From Bacteroidales bacterium (GTDB lineage: Bacteria > Bacteroidota > Bacteroidia > Bacteroidales > UBA932): a stretch of 53,811 nucleotides of DNA. The position numbers were made by a program, and so were the translations under genes. A model generated the notes under the pieces. It was not told where the DNA came from. It was given only the letters and a program-made list of their open reading frames with translations, and did no database searches. Location of the stretch: positions 1-53,811 of the forward strand of contig JAFUZO010000073.1 in assembly GCA_017476575.1 (NCBI GenBank), written 5' to 3'. Positions 16,922 to 26,092 of this stretch are shown one piece after another (within the stretch, counting starts at the first letter, position 1; the number at the start of each line of letters is the position of its first letter).

Positions 16922-18889
16922 ATGGAAAAGAAGCCTGTGACGCTGCCGGAGAATGCGCAGCGGGAACTCAAGCCCGGGGAGGTGTACCGGCCCTTGCTGG
17001 ACCCGGCCCGGAAGTATGCGGAAGTGACGCCGTATTCGGTGTGCGTCGGCATCCTCATGGTCATCCTGTTTTCGGCGGCGGCCGCCTACCTGGGCCTCAA
17101 GGTGGGGCAGGTGTTCGAGGCGGCGATTCCCATCGCCATCATCGCTGTCGGCCTCACCGGGGCCCTCGGCAAGAAGGACGGCCTGAGCCAGAACGTGATC
17201 ATCCAGTCTATCGGCGGCTGCTCCGGCGCCGTGGTGGCGGGTGCCATCTTCACCCTTCCGGCTATCTACATCCTGGGGGTTGAGGTGGATTTCTGGCAGA
17301 TGATCCTGTCCTCGCTGCTCGGCGGAGTGCTCGGCATCCTGTTCCTGATTCCGTTCCGCAAGTATTTCGTCAAGGAAATGCACGGGAAGTACCCGTTCCC
17401 GGAGGCGACCGCGACCACCCAGGTCCTGATCAGCGGCGAGGGCGGCGGCTCAAGTGCCCGGACCCTGGTCATCAGCGGGCTCATCGGCGGACTCTACGAC
17501 TTCGTGGTCGCCACCTTCGGTGTCTGGAGCGAAACCGTTTCCACGACCGTCATGGGCTGGGGCGCCGCGCTCGCGGACAAGGCCAAGGTCGTGCTGAAAC
17601 TCAATACCGGCGCCGCCGTGCTCGGCCTGGGCTACATCATCGGCCTCAAATATGCCTTCATCATCTGCTGCGGTTCGCTGCTCGTGTGGCTGGTCATCAT
17701 CCCGCTCATGAACCTCGTCTGGGGCGGCAGCGTCATCGACCTGATGGGAACCGGCGTCAGCATGACCATCGGCGAGATGGCTCCGGAGCAGATTTTCAAG
17801 GATTATGCGCGGCACATCGGCATCGGCGGCATCGCCACGGCCGGGGTCATCGGCATCATCAAGTCCTTCGGGGTCATCAAGAGCGCCGCAAGCCTGGCCG
17901 TCAGCGAGTTCCGCCGCACGCCGGGCACTGCGGCCGCAAAAGTGGAGCGCACCGAGGAAGACCTGCCGATGCGGACCATCGTGTGGGGCGTGGTCATCGC
18001 GCTCCTGGGCATCTTCGCCTTCTTCGCCTTCGGCGGGGTCGTGGAGAATGTCTGGCAGGCCCTCGTCGGCCTTGTCATCGTGGCCGTCGTCGCGTTCCTG
18101 TTCACCACCGTCGCCGCCAACGCCATCGCCATCGTGGGCTCCAACCCGGTGAGCGGCATGACCCTGATGACCCTCATCATCGCCTCGCTCATCCTCGTCG
18201 CCGTGGGCCTCAAGGGCAATGCCGGCATGGCCGCGGCCCTGATCATCGGCGGGGTCGTCTGCACGGCCCTCTCGGTCGCAGGCTCCTTCATCACCGACCT
18301 CAAGATCGGTTACTGGATCGGCTCCACGCCGCGCAAGCAGGAAGGCTGGAAGTTCCTCGGCGTGGCGGTTTCCGCCATCACGGTCTGCGGCGTCATGCTC
18401 GTCCTCAACAAGACCTACGGCTTCACCAGCGACAACGCCCTGGTGGCCCCGCAGGCCAATGCCATGGCCGCAGTCATCCAGCCGATGTTCTCGGGCGGCG
18501 GTGCCCCGTGGCTCCTGTACGGCATCGGCGCACTGATCGCGCTGGTCCTCACCTTCTGCAAGGTTCCGGCCCTGCCGTTCGCCCTGGGCATGTTCATCCC
18601 CATCGACCTCAACCTCCCGCTCCTGGTGGGCGGTGCCATCTCCTGGTATGTGAGCACCCGGACCAAAGACGCAGCGCTCAACAATGCCCGGATGGAAAAG
18701 GGAACCCTCATCGCTTCCGGCTTCATTGCCGGCGGCGCCCTCATGGGTGTGGTGAGCGCCATCCTGAAATTCGCTTCCGTCGATGTCTTCATGACCGGCT
18801 GGAACGCGGCCTACGGCGAGGCGGTCGCCATCGTCCCTTTCATGGCCCTGGTCGCCTACATGGTCTACGCCTCGATGAAAAAATCCTGA
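16922..18889 (+). CDS. OPT-family oligopeptide transporter
   Basis: A 655-residue polytopic inner-membrane protein of the OPT family, which takes up short peptides (or metal chelates) by proton symport. It has about 14-16 hydrophobic segments starting with PYSVCVGILMVILFSAAAAYLGLKVGQ. Hallmarks include the loop GKYPFPEATATTQVLIS near 160-180 and TTVAANAIAIVGSNPVSGMT near 395-415. The start at 16922 was chosen because a -7 element lies just upstream; the open frame continues back into the REP-like repeat but lies ahead of the promoter. It is followed after 10 bases by pepT, which supports a peptide substrate. Confidence 0.9.
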   Translation: MEKKPVTLPENAQRELKPGEVYRPLLDPARKYAEVTPYSVCVGILMVILFSAAAAYLGLKVGQVFEAAIPIAIIAVGLTGALGKKDGLSQNVIIQSIGGCSGAVVAGAIFTLPAIYILGVEVDFWQMILSSLLGGVLGILFLIPFRKYFVKEMHGKYPFPEATATTQVLISGEGGGSSARTLVISGLIGGLYDFVVATFGVWSETVSTTVMGWGAALADKAKVVLKLNTGAAVLGLGYIIGLKYAFIICCGSLLVWLVIIPLMNLVWGGSVIDLMGTGVSMTIGEMAPEQIFKDYARHIGIGGIATAGVIGIIKSFGVIKSAASLAVSEFRRTPGTAAAKVERTEEDLPMRTIVWGVVIALLGIFAFFAFGGVVENVWQALVGLVIVAVVAFLFTTVAANAIAIVGSNPVSGMTLMTLIIASLILVAVGLKGNAGMAAALIIGGVVCTALSVAGSFITDLKIGYWIGSTPRKQEGWKFLGVAVSAITVCGVMLVLNKTYGFTSDNALVAPQANAMAAVIQPMFSGGGAPWLLYGIGALIALVLTFCKVPALPFALGMFIPIDLNLPLLVGGAISWYVSTRTKDAALNNARMEKGTLIASGFIAGGALMGVVSAILKFASVDVFMTGWNAAYGEAVAIVPFMALVAYMVYASMKKS

Positions 18890-18899
18890 ACACATTGAT

Positions 18900-20120
18900 A
18901 TGGAAAATATTCTGAACCGTTTCCTGCGCTACGTGTCCGTGGACACGCAGTCCGACGAAGAATCCCCGTCGCAGCCTTCGACGGCGAAACAGTGGGACCT
19001 GCTGAAGATGCTCTGCGACGAGCTCAAGGCGCTCGGGGTCGAGACGACCCTCGACGAATATGGCTACGTGATGGCTTCCATCCCGTCCAACATCGACAAG
19101 GAAGTGCCCGCCATCGGCTTCATCGCCCATGTCGACACGGCCCCCGACGCCTCCGGCAAAGATGTCCGGCCCCAGATCATCGAGCATTATGACGGCGGCG
19201 AGATTCCGCTGCAAGGGGTCGAAGGACTGGCCCTGAAGCCGTCCGAGTTCCCGGAAATGCTGCATTACGTGGGCCAGACGCTCATCACTACCGACGGGAC
19301 GACCCTCCTCGGTGCCGACGACAAGGCCGGCGTCACGGAGATCATGAACGCCGTACAGTATATCGTGGAGCACCCCGGATTCAAGCATGGCCCCGTCAAG
19401 ATCGGGTTCACGCCTGACGAGGAGATCGGCCGCGGCGTGGTCAAGTTCGACGTGGACCGCTTCGGAGCCGAGTTTGCCTATACGATGGACGGCGGCGAAA
19501 TCGGCGAGCTCGAATTCGAGAACTTCAACGCAGCCTCCGCCAAGGTCCACATCCAGGGTCGAAATGTCCACCCGGGCAGTGCCAAGGGCAAGATGCGGAA
19601 CGCCATCCTCATCGGACAGGAACTGAACAGCCTCCTGCCGGTCGGGCAGCGCCCGGAATACACTGCGGGCTACGAGGGGTTCTTCCACCTGATTTCCTTC
19701 AAGGGGACCGTCGAGGAAGCCGACTTCTCCTACATCATCCGTGACCATGACCGCGCCAAATTCGAAGACAAGAAAGCGCTCATCGAACAGATTGTCCAGT
19801 TCATCAACGTCAAGTACGGCGAAGGCACCGCCTCCGTCGAGGTCAAGGACCAGTACTACAATATGCGGGAACAGGTCGAGCCGCACTACCACATCATCGA
19901 GAAAGCCATCAGGGCCATCGAGATGGAAGGCATCTCTCCCAAGGTCCAGCCCATCCGGGGCGGTACCGACGGCGCCAACCTCTCCTTCAAGGGACTGCCC
20001 TGCCCCAACATCTTCGCAGGCGGACTCAACTTCCACGGCAAGATGGAGTTCGTCCCTCTCGAAAGCATCCAGGCCGCCTCGAAGGTCATCCTCAACATCA
20101 TCACCCTGTTCGCCGAGTAG
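18900..20120 (+). CDS. pepT: Peptidase T (tripeptide aminopeptidase)
   Basis: A 406-residue M20B zinc aminopeptidase that removes the N-terminal residue from tripeptides in the cytoplasm. Metal-binding segments are clear: GFIAHVDTAPD (about 73-83), LGADDKAGV (about 138-147) and FTPDEEIGRG (about 170-180), then YTMDGGEIGE and the dimerisation domain with GRNVHPGSAKGKM. RGGTDGANLSFKGLPCPNIFAGG near the C-terminus matches PepT. It sits in one operon with the OPT transporter and should degrade imported peptides. A good intrinsic terminator follows. Confidence 0.94.
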   Translation: MENILNRFLRYVSVDTQSDEESPSQPSTAKQWDLLKMLCDELKALGVETTLDEYGYVMASIPSNIDKEVPAIGFIAHVDTAPDASGKDVRPQIIEHYDGGEIPLQGVEGLALKPSEFPEMLHYVGQTLITTDGTTLLGADDKAGVTEIMNAVQYIVEHPGFKHGPVKIGFTPDEEIGRGVVKFDVDRFGAEFAYTMDGGEIGELEFENFNAASAKVHIQGRNVHPGSAKGKMRNAILIGQELNSLLPVGQRPEYTAGYEGFFHLISFKGTVEEADFSYIIRDHDRAKFEDKKALIEQIVQFINVKYGEGTASVEVKDQYYNMREQVEPHYHIIEKAIRAIEMEGISPKVQPIRGGTDGANLSFKGLPCPNIFAGGLNFHGKMEFVPLESIQAASKVILNIITLFAE

Positions 20121-20185
20121 CGCAGCCGTACATACGCAGCACAAGACCAAAGGGACGGGATCAAATCCGTCCACAACATCGTATG

Positions 20186-20239
20186 GGAACGTAGACAGAG
20201 TGCCGGGATTCCGGTCCTTGTCCACGTTTCCGGTTTTTT
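20186..20239 (+). terminator. Intrinsic terminator after pepT
   Basis: GGAACGTAGACA (20186-20197) pairs with TGTCCACGTTTCC (20219-20231) with one mismatch and one bulge, and TTTTTT follows at 20234-20239. A short CCGG-GATT-CCGG hairpin sits in the loop. Confidence 0.65.
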
Positions 20240-20290
20240 GTGGGGAAGCGTTCCGAATGCAGAAACACCGGAACAACCGATGGGAAAAGG

Positions 20291-22912
20291 CTACTGCTGC
20301 CGACGGGCGGCTTTGCGGCGCTCGCGGGCAAGGTACTTTTCAAGGAGGAGGCGCTCCTTCTGGGCCTTCTTCTCGATCTTGCGGAGGGCCTTGAGTTTGC
20401 GGGCCCGCTCCTTTTCCAGTTTCTTCCGGGCCTTGGCGGCCTGCTTCTCCTCGTAGATGCGATCCTCCTCGGCCCATTTTGCTTCACGGGCGGCCTGTCT
20501 CTCTGCCTTGAGGCGGGCCTTTTCTTCTTCCTTCCGTTGCTTCTCAAGGGCCCTACGCTCCTTTCCGGAAAGAGCAGAAACGGTTGTAGACGCCAAAGAA
20601 TCATCCGGTTGCGAGGTTACGGACAGATTATCATCAGTCCCGGCCTTGGACAAGGAGTCGGCTACCGACAGGGAATCGGAAACCGTCGGCAGACCGCCGC
20701 CGAGCGTGTCCGACGGCACGGCCGGGCTATCGATACCCGTAGAAAGCATGTCAGCACCCGCGGCCAGCGAATCGGCGGCAACGGCGCGGGCAGCCTTCTC
20801 CCGCGAACGGACCACGGCCATCGAGTCGCGGCAGGCAATCTCCTTGTAGATGCCCCCGATGTAGCCCGGGAAATAGATATCGGTCTCCTTGAACTCGGCA
20901 TGGGGACGCGCCAGGTAGGAGGTACGCTCGCTCGGACGCGGCACCAGCGGTGTGATGTCCGCCCGCCCCCTCGGACGACGATCCGGATCCCACCGGAAGC
21001 CCTTGAGCTGCCGTTCCTCCTTCGGAAGCTGGACCACCGGATAGGCATCGTTCTTCGGCTCCTCGAAATAGTAGATTTTGTCCAGATTGCCCTCCTTGAA
21101 CAAGGCATAGAGCATCTTGGCCTCGACCTTGTTGACCGTGGCGAGGGCATCGTTCTCCTGCAGGAAGAACAGAGCCGAGGCGCCGCCGAGGGCGTCGAAC
21201 CGGGTGAGCGTCCGGGTCGAGTCGAAATAGGCCACCATCTCCGTCCCCCGGATCTGGTCGTAGGCATTCAGCAGCGAATCCTCCTGCGTCGTCACGAAGG
21301 CGTTGGACATCAGGTTGGCCCGCTCCGCCGCCCGGTTCCGGATGACGACGAAGATGCTGTCGGCTGCATACTGGCGGTTGCCCTCGTTGAAGACCAGCGG
21401 GTCGCGGTACAGGCGCACCAGGGAATCAAGGTCCGTGTAGGTCAGGGAGTCGCAGGACATCTGCATGTCCTCCCGATAGAGTTTGACATGGTTCACCGCC
21501 CAGATGAAACCGATCTTGGTAGTGTCCTTCGGTGCCTCCACCGCCACGGAATCTGTCGGGGTCGCCATGGTCAACGTATCCGACGGGGTCCGGAGCGTAT
21601 CCGGCGGCAGGAGGGTATCCCCCGGCATCCGCGATGCATCCCCGGGCGGCACCACCGTGTCCCCGGAGGCCGGGCCGGGCCGGTTGCCACGTCCCGCCGT
21701 CCTCCCCTTCCCAGGGCCATCCCCGTCCTTCCCGACAGTCTCCTGGGCAGCAGCACCCTTCCGGGAACCACCGGCCCGGGCGATGTCCGGCGGTCGGTCC
21801 GGATCGTCCTTTGCCGCTTCCTCTGCCGCCTTACGGGCCGCTTCCGCCGCCTTCTTGCGGTATTCCATGACCGGATCGCCCTCCAGGTCCTTGAGCCGCT
21901 TCTGCGCATCCACCACCCACAGGGAGTCCACATCGCACCGACGGAGCGTCCGGTACAAGAGCGTGTCCGCTCCGAGATAGACGGTATCCCGCCGTTCCTT
22001 CTCCTCCGAGACCGACATCACGGCCGGACGGCGGGTCATCTTGACCCGGGACAGGGAGTCGGAATATTCGAAGCGCCCCGCCAAGGCGAAGACATTGCGG
22101 GTCGTATCCATGAGCTCGACCTTGCCTCGCATGTCCACATCGTTGACGGTCCGGTAGTAGAAGAGAGTGTCCGACCACGCTTCCTGGTCCCGGGTCATGA
22201 TATGCACATTGCGGCGGAAGAAGAAGAGCTCCCGGGAACGGTCGTACCACCCGTCGTTGGCGGAAAGCATGTTGTCGCTCTCCCACATATCCGTCCCGAA
22301 GCCGAACGATGCGGTATTCAGGTCGCTGCGGTATTCCAGGCGGGAAGTCTTGACAAAGATTGAATCGGAGAACATGTTGACCCGGTCGTTGAACACGAAC
22401 AGGTGGGCCTTGGAATCATAGGAGCCGTACTGGCTCTCGATGATCTGGCCGTCCTTGTCCTTCATGGAGGCACCGTTCTGGAAGATGGCGACCGAGTCCT
22501 TGGTGTTGTAGTCGAGGTAGCGGGTCCGGAGCATATTGTGGTCCTTATCCTCCAGTTCGACGAGGTTGCCGCGGAACTTCGCCAGGTCGTCATCGGCGAC
22601 ATACTGGAGTGTCTCGCTCCGGAGCCGGGTCTGGTCCTGGATGATCTGCACATGGCCTACGGCATCGATGATGTTGGTCCCGACGTTCCACAAGGCTGTG
22701 TCGCAGAGAAGGTAGGTGTCGTTATGCAGGAAACGGGCGGGTCCGATGACCTTGCGATAGTTCACCCCGTCCTTCTCGATGAGCTGGGCCGACTTCGCAC
22801 TGACGAGGGTCACCAGCGAATCCCGGTCCTGGCCCTGGGCATAGACGCCGGAAGAGACTGCCACGAGGGACAGCATCATGGAAAGGAGCCTATGTCCGGA
22901 ACTGAGGTTCAT
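20291..22912 (-). CDS. OstA-like (LptA/OstA_2 domain) envelope protein with charged C-terminal tail
   Basis: An 873-residue protein with a signal peptide (about 1-26, ending VYAQGQ). The long OstA-like region reads as repeated beta segments such as NIIDAVGHVQIIQDQTRLRS, VKTSRLEYRSDLNTASF and HIMTRDQEAWSDTLFYYRT. This is the OstA_2 type found in Bacteroidota and related to LptA/LptD N-domains, so a role in lipopolysaccharide transport is likely but inferred. Two Pro/Thr/Ser-rich low-complexity segments interrupt it (about 370-470 and 720-780). The last 90 or so residues are an almost continuous Lys/Arg/Glu/Ala helix, probably a coiled coil. The start overlaps the SurA-like stop by ATGA, so it is third in the foldase operon. 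Confidence 0.8.
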   Translation of the reverse strand: MNLSSGHRLLSMMLSLVAVSSGVYAQGQDRDSLVTLVSAKSAQLIEKDGVNYRKVIGPARFLHNDTYLLCDTALWNVGTNIIDAVGHVQIIQDQTRLRSETLQYVADDDLAKFRGNLVELEDKDHNMLRTRYLDYNTKDSVAIFQNGASMKDKDGQIIESQYGSYDSKAHLFVFNDRVNMFSDSIFVKTSRLEYRSDLNTASFGFGTDMWESDNMLSANDGWYDRSRELFFFRRNVHIMTRDQEAWSDTLFYYRTVNDVDMRGKVELMDTTRNVFALAGRFEYSDSLSRVKMTRRPAVMSVSEEKERRDTVYLGADTLLYRTLRRCDVDSLWVVDAQKRLKDLEGDPVMEYRKKAAEAARKAAEEAAKDDPDRPPDIARAGGSRKGAAAQETVGKDGDGPGKGRTAGRGNRPGPASGDTVVPPGDASRMPGDTLLPPDTLRTPSDTLTMATPTDSVAVEAPKDTTKIGFIWAVNHVKLYREDMQMSCDSLTYTDLDSLVRLYRDPLVFNEGNRQYAADSIFVVIRNRAAERANLMSNAFVTTQEDSLLNAYDQIRGTEMVAYFDSTRTLTRFDALGGASALFFLQENDALATVNKVEAKMLYALFKEGNLDKIYYFEEPKNDAYPVVQLPKEERQLKGFRWDPDRRPRGRADITPLVPRPSERTSYLARPHAEFKETDIYFPGYIGGIYKEIACRDSMAVVRSREKAARAVAADSLAAGADMLSTGIDSPAVPSDTLGGGLPTVSDSLSVADSLSKAGTDDNLSVTSQPDDSLASTTVSALSGKERRALEKQRKEEEKARLKAERQAAREAKWAEEDRIYEEKQAAKARKKLEKERARKLKALRKIEKKAQKERLLLEKYLARERRKAARRQQ

Positions 22913-24288
22913 TCAAACTTGGAACTCCAGAGGGAACGGGAGAAACTGCACTCCTTGTACATCGGGTCGATGACGATGTAAGTGTCCTTCACCTTCTCCT
23001 CCAGGAAGCGGTCGATGGCCTCCATCTGCCGCCCCATGCGGACCTGGTCCAGGAGTTGGGTGTAGTCATTCTCGAAGGTGGCGGTATGGGCGGGAAGGAT
23101 GTTGTCCACGCGGATGATCTTGTAGACGGTGTTGCCGCCACGACCCTGCTCGAAACCCTCGTTGTCCAGGGATTCAACCGGCTCGGAAATCTCTCCCTCC
23201 TGAAGGTCCTTGACGGCCACATAGTCCTGCGGCTTGAGCTGGTCGATCTCGAAATAAGAAGAGCCGGTGGACGGATCCGCCATCTGTCCGCCGTTGGTGC
23301 GGGTTGCCGGGTCCTCGGAGAAGAAGCGGGCCGCGAGTTCGAACTTGATCTCCCCGTCCACAATCTTCGTCCGGAGACTGTCCAGGCGTTCGAAGGCCTT
23401 GGCGCGGTCTTCGGCGGTATACTGCGGTTTGAGAAGGATATGGCGGGCATTGAACATATCGCCTTTCCGCTCGAGCACTTCGATGATATGGAACCCGTCG
23501 GGAGTTTCGACAATCTGGGAGATGACGCCCGGCTTCAGGGCCATGGCCGCATCCGAGAAGGCCGGCCAGAAGATGGACTTGGAGGCCATGCCGAGTTCGC
23601 CGCCCTTCCGGGCGCTACCCGGATCCTCGGAATAGATGCGCGCGAGGGTCGAGAAGCGTTCGCCGTTGATGATCCGCTCACGCAGGGACAGGAGTTTTTC
23701 CTTCACGGCCAGTTTGGCCGCCTCGCGGTCGGGATAGATGCAGATCTGGCTGAGCTGGTACTTGACCGGCACCACCGGCAAGTCTTCCACGGCCGTCGTA
23801 TCGAGGTACTGGCGGACATCGTACGGGGTGATTTCCGGGATGTCACCGGCCACCTGGGCTTGCTCCTGCTGGGTAAGGCTCTGCTCCTCAAGGGTCTGCC
23901 GCCACTCCTGGCGGAGCGTGTAGAGCGGCTTGCCGAAGTATTTCTCCACCTCCTCGTCACCGCCGAGGTAGGTGCGCATCTGGTCGAGGCGCTGGGACAG
24001 CTGGCCGTCCACCATGTCATAGTTGACGGTGAGGGAGTCGATCCGGGACTGCATGAGGAAGATTTTGGACTCCATCATGTTCTCCAGGATCTCGCAGCGC
24101 ATGTCCCGGTCGGACGAATAGCCTTGGGCGCGCATCTGCTGGACCTGGCCCTCGATGTCGGAGATCAGGATGGCTTCGCCGCCGACCACGGCGACGGTCT
24201 TGTCGACAACCCCGCCCTTATACTTCTGGGCGGGAAGGGCGGTGCTCAGGAGCATCAGCGCAGCCACGGCGATGGTTCTGGCTTTCAT
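22909..24288 (-). CDS. SurA-like periplasmic peptidyl-prolyl isomerase
   Basis: A 459-residue periplasmic chaperone and isomerase for outer-membrane protein folding. It has a signal peptide (MKARTIAVAALMLLSTALPAQ), then a SurA N-terminal domain starting DKTVAVVGGEAILISDIEGQV. Two parvulin (PpiC) domains follow, at about 175-270 (ERFSTLARIYSEDPGSARKGGELG, FHIIEVLERKG) and 277-385 (FNARHILLKP, FELAARFFSEDPATRTNGGQM). A C-terminal helix returns to the core. Its order between a foldase lipoprotein and an OstA-like protein supports work on outer-membrane assembly. It starts 7 bases after the lipoprotein stop. Confidence 0.9.
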   Translation of the reverse strand: MKARTIAVAALMLLSTALPAQKYKGGVVDKTVAVVGGEAILISDIEGQVQQMRAQGYSSDRDMRCEILENMMESKIFLMQSRIDSLTVNYDMVDGQLSQRLDQMRTYLGGDEEVEKYFGKPLYTLRQEWRQTLEEQSLTQQEQAQVAGDIPEITPYDVRQYLDTTAVEDLPVVPVKYQLSQICIYPDREAAKLAVKEKLLSLRERIINGERFSTLARIYSEDPGSARKGGELGMASKSIFWPAFSDAAMALKPGVISQIVETPDGFHIIEVLERKGDMFNARHILLKPQYTAEDRAKAFERLDSLRTKIVDGEIKFELAARFFSEDPATRTNGGQMADPSTGSSYFEIDQLKPQDYVAVKDLQEGEISEPVESLDNEGFEQGRGGNTVYKIIRVDNILPAHTATFENDYTQLLDQVRMGRQMEAIDRFLEEKVKDTYIVIDPMYKECSFSRSLWSSKFE

Positions 24289-24295
24289 ATATCTA

Positions 24296-25156
24296 TCAAT
24301 AAATCACAAATTTTTCTTTATTCCGCGCATCTTCCAGCAAGTCCCGTTCCAAACCGGAGACAAGGGCATGTTTCCGCGTACTGAGGATGATGTCACGGAT
24401 CCGGTCCGTACAATATTCCAGCGGGGCGGGCTGTCCTTCCCGGACGATGTCCACGACGTAGGCGATGCGGAGGTTGCCATCCATCCCGGGCATTTCGATG
24501 AACCGGTCCTTGATCGAACGGACCAGCGATCCGTAATCCGTCCCGAACTCGCGGGCAAGCGACAGGGCGTCTATCCAGGAATCGGAACTGTCCACATACC
24601 GGATCGCGGCCGTGAACGCCAGGCTGTCGGCCTCCAATACCTCCTGCACATCATCGGAGGACATCTTCTTCCGGATTTCCTTGAGACTCCGGGAGTCGGA
24701 CGGGATGACCATGAAGCGTGCCTTGAGGATCGGCCGGTCCAGAATGAACTTATCCGGGTTCCCGGTATAATAGGTGCGGATTTCCTCATCCGAGATGAGG
24801 GTGTCCAAGCGCTCGTTGATGTAGCGCTGCTCGTAGCGGTATTTCAACAAGGTCCGGCGGTACTCCTCCAGTTCCTTGGTCACATCCTTCTCGCCCTTGG
24901 AGAGCTGGGCTTCCGCCATATCCAGCAGGATCAGGTCCTCCGCCCAGGAGTGGATATACTGCTGGGCCAGGCCGAGGCTGTCCTCCGGGGTCACCCCGTT
25001 CGGGATATAGTGCTCCAGTTCGGAACGGTAGAGCCGATGCTCGCCGACCCGGGCCACGACCTCGCCGCCGAACAGTTCGGAAGCCGTGTCCGCCACCTTG
25101 TGGACCATCTGGCAGGCCGTCAAGGCAAGGACCGATATGAGGAGTCCTTTCTTCAT
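24296..25156 (-). CDS. SurA-N-like foldase lipoprotein
   Basis: A 286-residue lipoprotein with a type II signal (MKKGLLISVLALTAC, lipidated Cys15). The mature part starts with GGEVVARVGEHRLYRSELEHYIPNG, like a SurA/PpiC N-terminal domain, followed by a long helical region. No intact parvulin domain was recognised, so it may be a chaperone without isomerase activity. The start at 25156 follows a -7 element at 25163-25170 and overlaps the stop of the upstream Msr fusion by ATGA; a longer in-frame start lies upstream of that promoter element. It is the first gene of the foldase/OstA operon. Confidence 0.8.
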   Translation of the reverse strand: MKKGLLISVLALTACQMVHKVADTASELFGGEVVARVGEHRLYRSELEHYIPNGVTPEDSLGLAQQYIHSWAEDLILLDMAEAQLSKGEKDVTKELEEYRRTLLKYRYEQRYINERLDTLISDEEIRTYYTGNPDKFILDRPILKARFMVIPSDSRSLKEIRKKMSSDDVQEVLEADSLAFTAAIRYVDSSDSWIDALSLAREFGTDYGSLVRSIKDRFIEMPGMDGNLRIAYVVDIVREGQPAPLEYCTDRIRDIILSTRKHALVSGLERDLLEDARNKEKFVIY

Positions 25157-26064
25157 AGTCTGCAAAGATAGCAAATTAATTCGAGCCATGCGGCATCCGA
25201 CGCGTCAAACGTGTCCGTCTCCGTGCTGTCGATATCCAGGACGGCGGCGACCCGTCCCTCCGCATCATGGACCGGGACCACGATTTCGGAGCGGGACAGG
25301 GTGCTGCAGGCGATGTGGCCCTCGAACTGTTCCACGTCGGGGACGACGAGCGTGCGGTCCTCCGCCCAGGCGCTGCCGCAGACACCCTTCCCGTACCCGA
25401 TCCGGAGGCAGGCGACATCGCCCTGGAAGGGGCCGAGGACGAGCGTGCCGTCGACGACCCGGTAGAACCCGGTCCAGAAGAACCGCATCCGCTGCTGGAT
25501 GAGGGCGGAAAGGAGGGCCATGACGGCGACCGGGTCCGCCTCCCCTTCAAGCAGGCTGCGGGCATCCGACCAAAGCTGCAGATAACGGAAAATCTTGGGT
25601 CCCAGGTGGCAATATCCGCCCGGGTGCTTCTCCAGATAGTCCTGGTGTTCCTCCTCCGCCGGGTAGAAGTTCTCCAACGGGCGGAATTCCACGGCAAACG
25701 ATGCCCCGGCCTTCTGGCGCCGTTCCTCCCAGACCGGACGGATGGCCTCCGCCTGTTCCAGGTCCGGATAATAGATGCCGGTCCGGTAACGCGTGCCGAT
25801 ATCCTCCCCCTGCCGGTTCAGGGAGACGGGGTCGATGATGCAGAAGAACAGCCGGGAGAGGGTCGCAGCGTCGACCTGCCGCCCGTCATACTCCACCTCC
25901 ACGGTCTCGGCATAGCCGGTCAGGTCGCTATACACTTCGGCATAGGTCGGATCCGGTGTCCTGCCGTTGGCATAGCCTGCCACGGCCTTCTGCACGCCCG
26001 GCACGCCGGAAAAGAAACGGGCGACCCCCCAGAAGCAGCCGCCCGCGAAATAAAGGGTCTTCAT
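25153..26064 (-). CDS. MsrA - free-Met-(R)-sulfoxide reductase (GAF) fusion
   Basis: A 303-residue bifunctional methionine sulfoxide reductase. Residues 1-165 are MsrA, acting on Met-(S)-sulfoxide: catalytic Cys10 in FAGGCFWG, and Cys152 in GGYCHLGPK as the likely resolving Cys. Residues 170-303 are a GAF-fold fRMsr, acting on free Met-(R)-sulfoxide, with all three cysteines of the family: Cys219 (VACLRI), Cys229 (GKGVCGSAW) and Cys253 (EGHIACSTLSRSEIVVPV). No signal peptide is present, so it is cytoplasmic. The start at 26064 (MKTLYFAGGCFWG) lies after the -7 element at 26085-26092. The two enzymes have complementary stereochemistry, so one chain repairs both epimers. The stop overlaps the foldase lipoprotein by ATGA. 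Confidence 0.9.
   Translation of the reverse strand: MKTLYFAGGCFWGVARFFSGVPGVQKAVAGYANGRTPDPTYAEVYSDLTGYAETVEVEYDGRQVDAATLSRLFFCIIDPVSLNRQGEDIGTRYRTGIYYPDLEQAEAIRPVWEERRQKAGASFAVEFRPLENFYPAEEEHQDYLEKHPGGYCHLGPKIFRYLQLWSDARSLLEGEADPVAVMALLSALIQQRMRFFWTGFYRVVDGTLVLGPFQGDVACLRIGYGKGVCGSAWAEDRTLVVPDVEQFEGHIACSTLSRSEIVVPVHDAEGRVAAVLDIDSTETDTFDASDAAWLELICYLCRL
25163..25170 (-). promoter_or_regulatory. -7 element of the foldase-surA-ostA operon (TATCTTTG)
   Basis: A perfect TAnnTTTG on the minus strand inside the last codons of the Msr fusion, 6 bases before the lipoprotein start. A -33 element is not clear, and read-through from the Msr gene is also likely. Confidence 0.5.
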
Positions 26065-26084
26065 ATCCTGCCGATTTGAGGACA

Positions 26085-26092
26085 CAAAAATA
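26085..26092 (-). promoter_or_regulatory. -7 element of the Msr fusion gene (TATTTTTG)
   Basis: TAnnTTTG match on the minus strand 20 bases before the start codon at 26064; the -33 element is weak. The rest of the interval up to 26240 holds no gene. It has a run of nine G at 26171-26179 and a short nested hairpin (ACGCAT...ATGCGT) just past the dacB stop that lacks a U-tract. Confidence 0.55.

Noticed and set aside
17450..20276. Long minus-strand frames opposite the OPT transporter and pepT genes
   Set aside because: Asp/Glu/His/Gly-rich antisense translations of conserved genes, with no support of their own.
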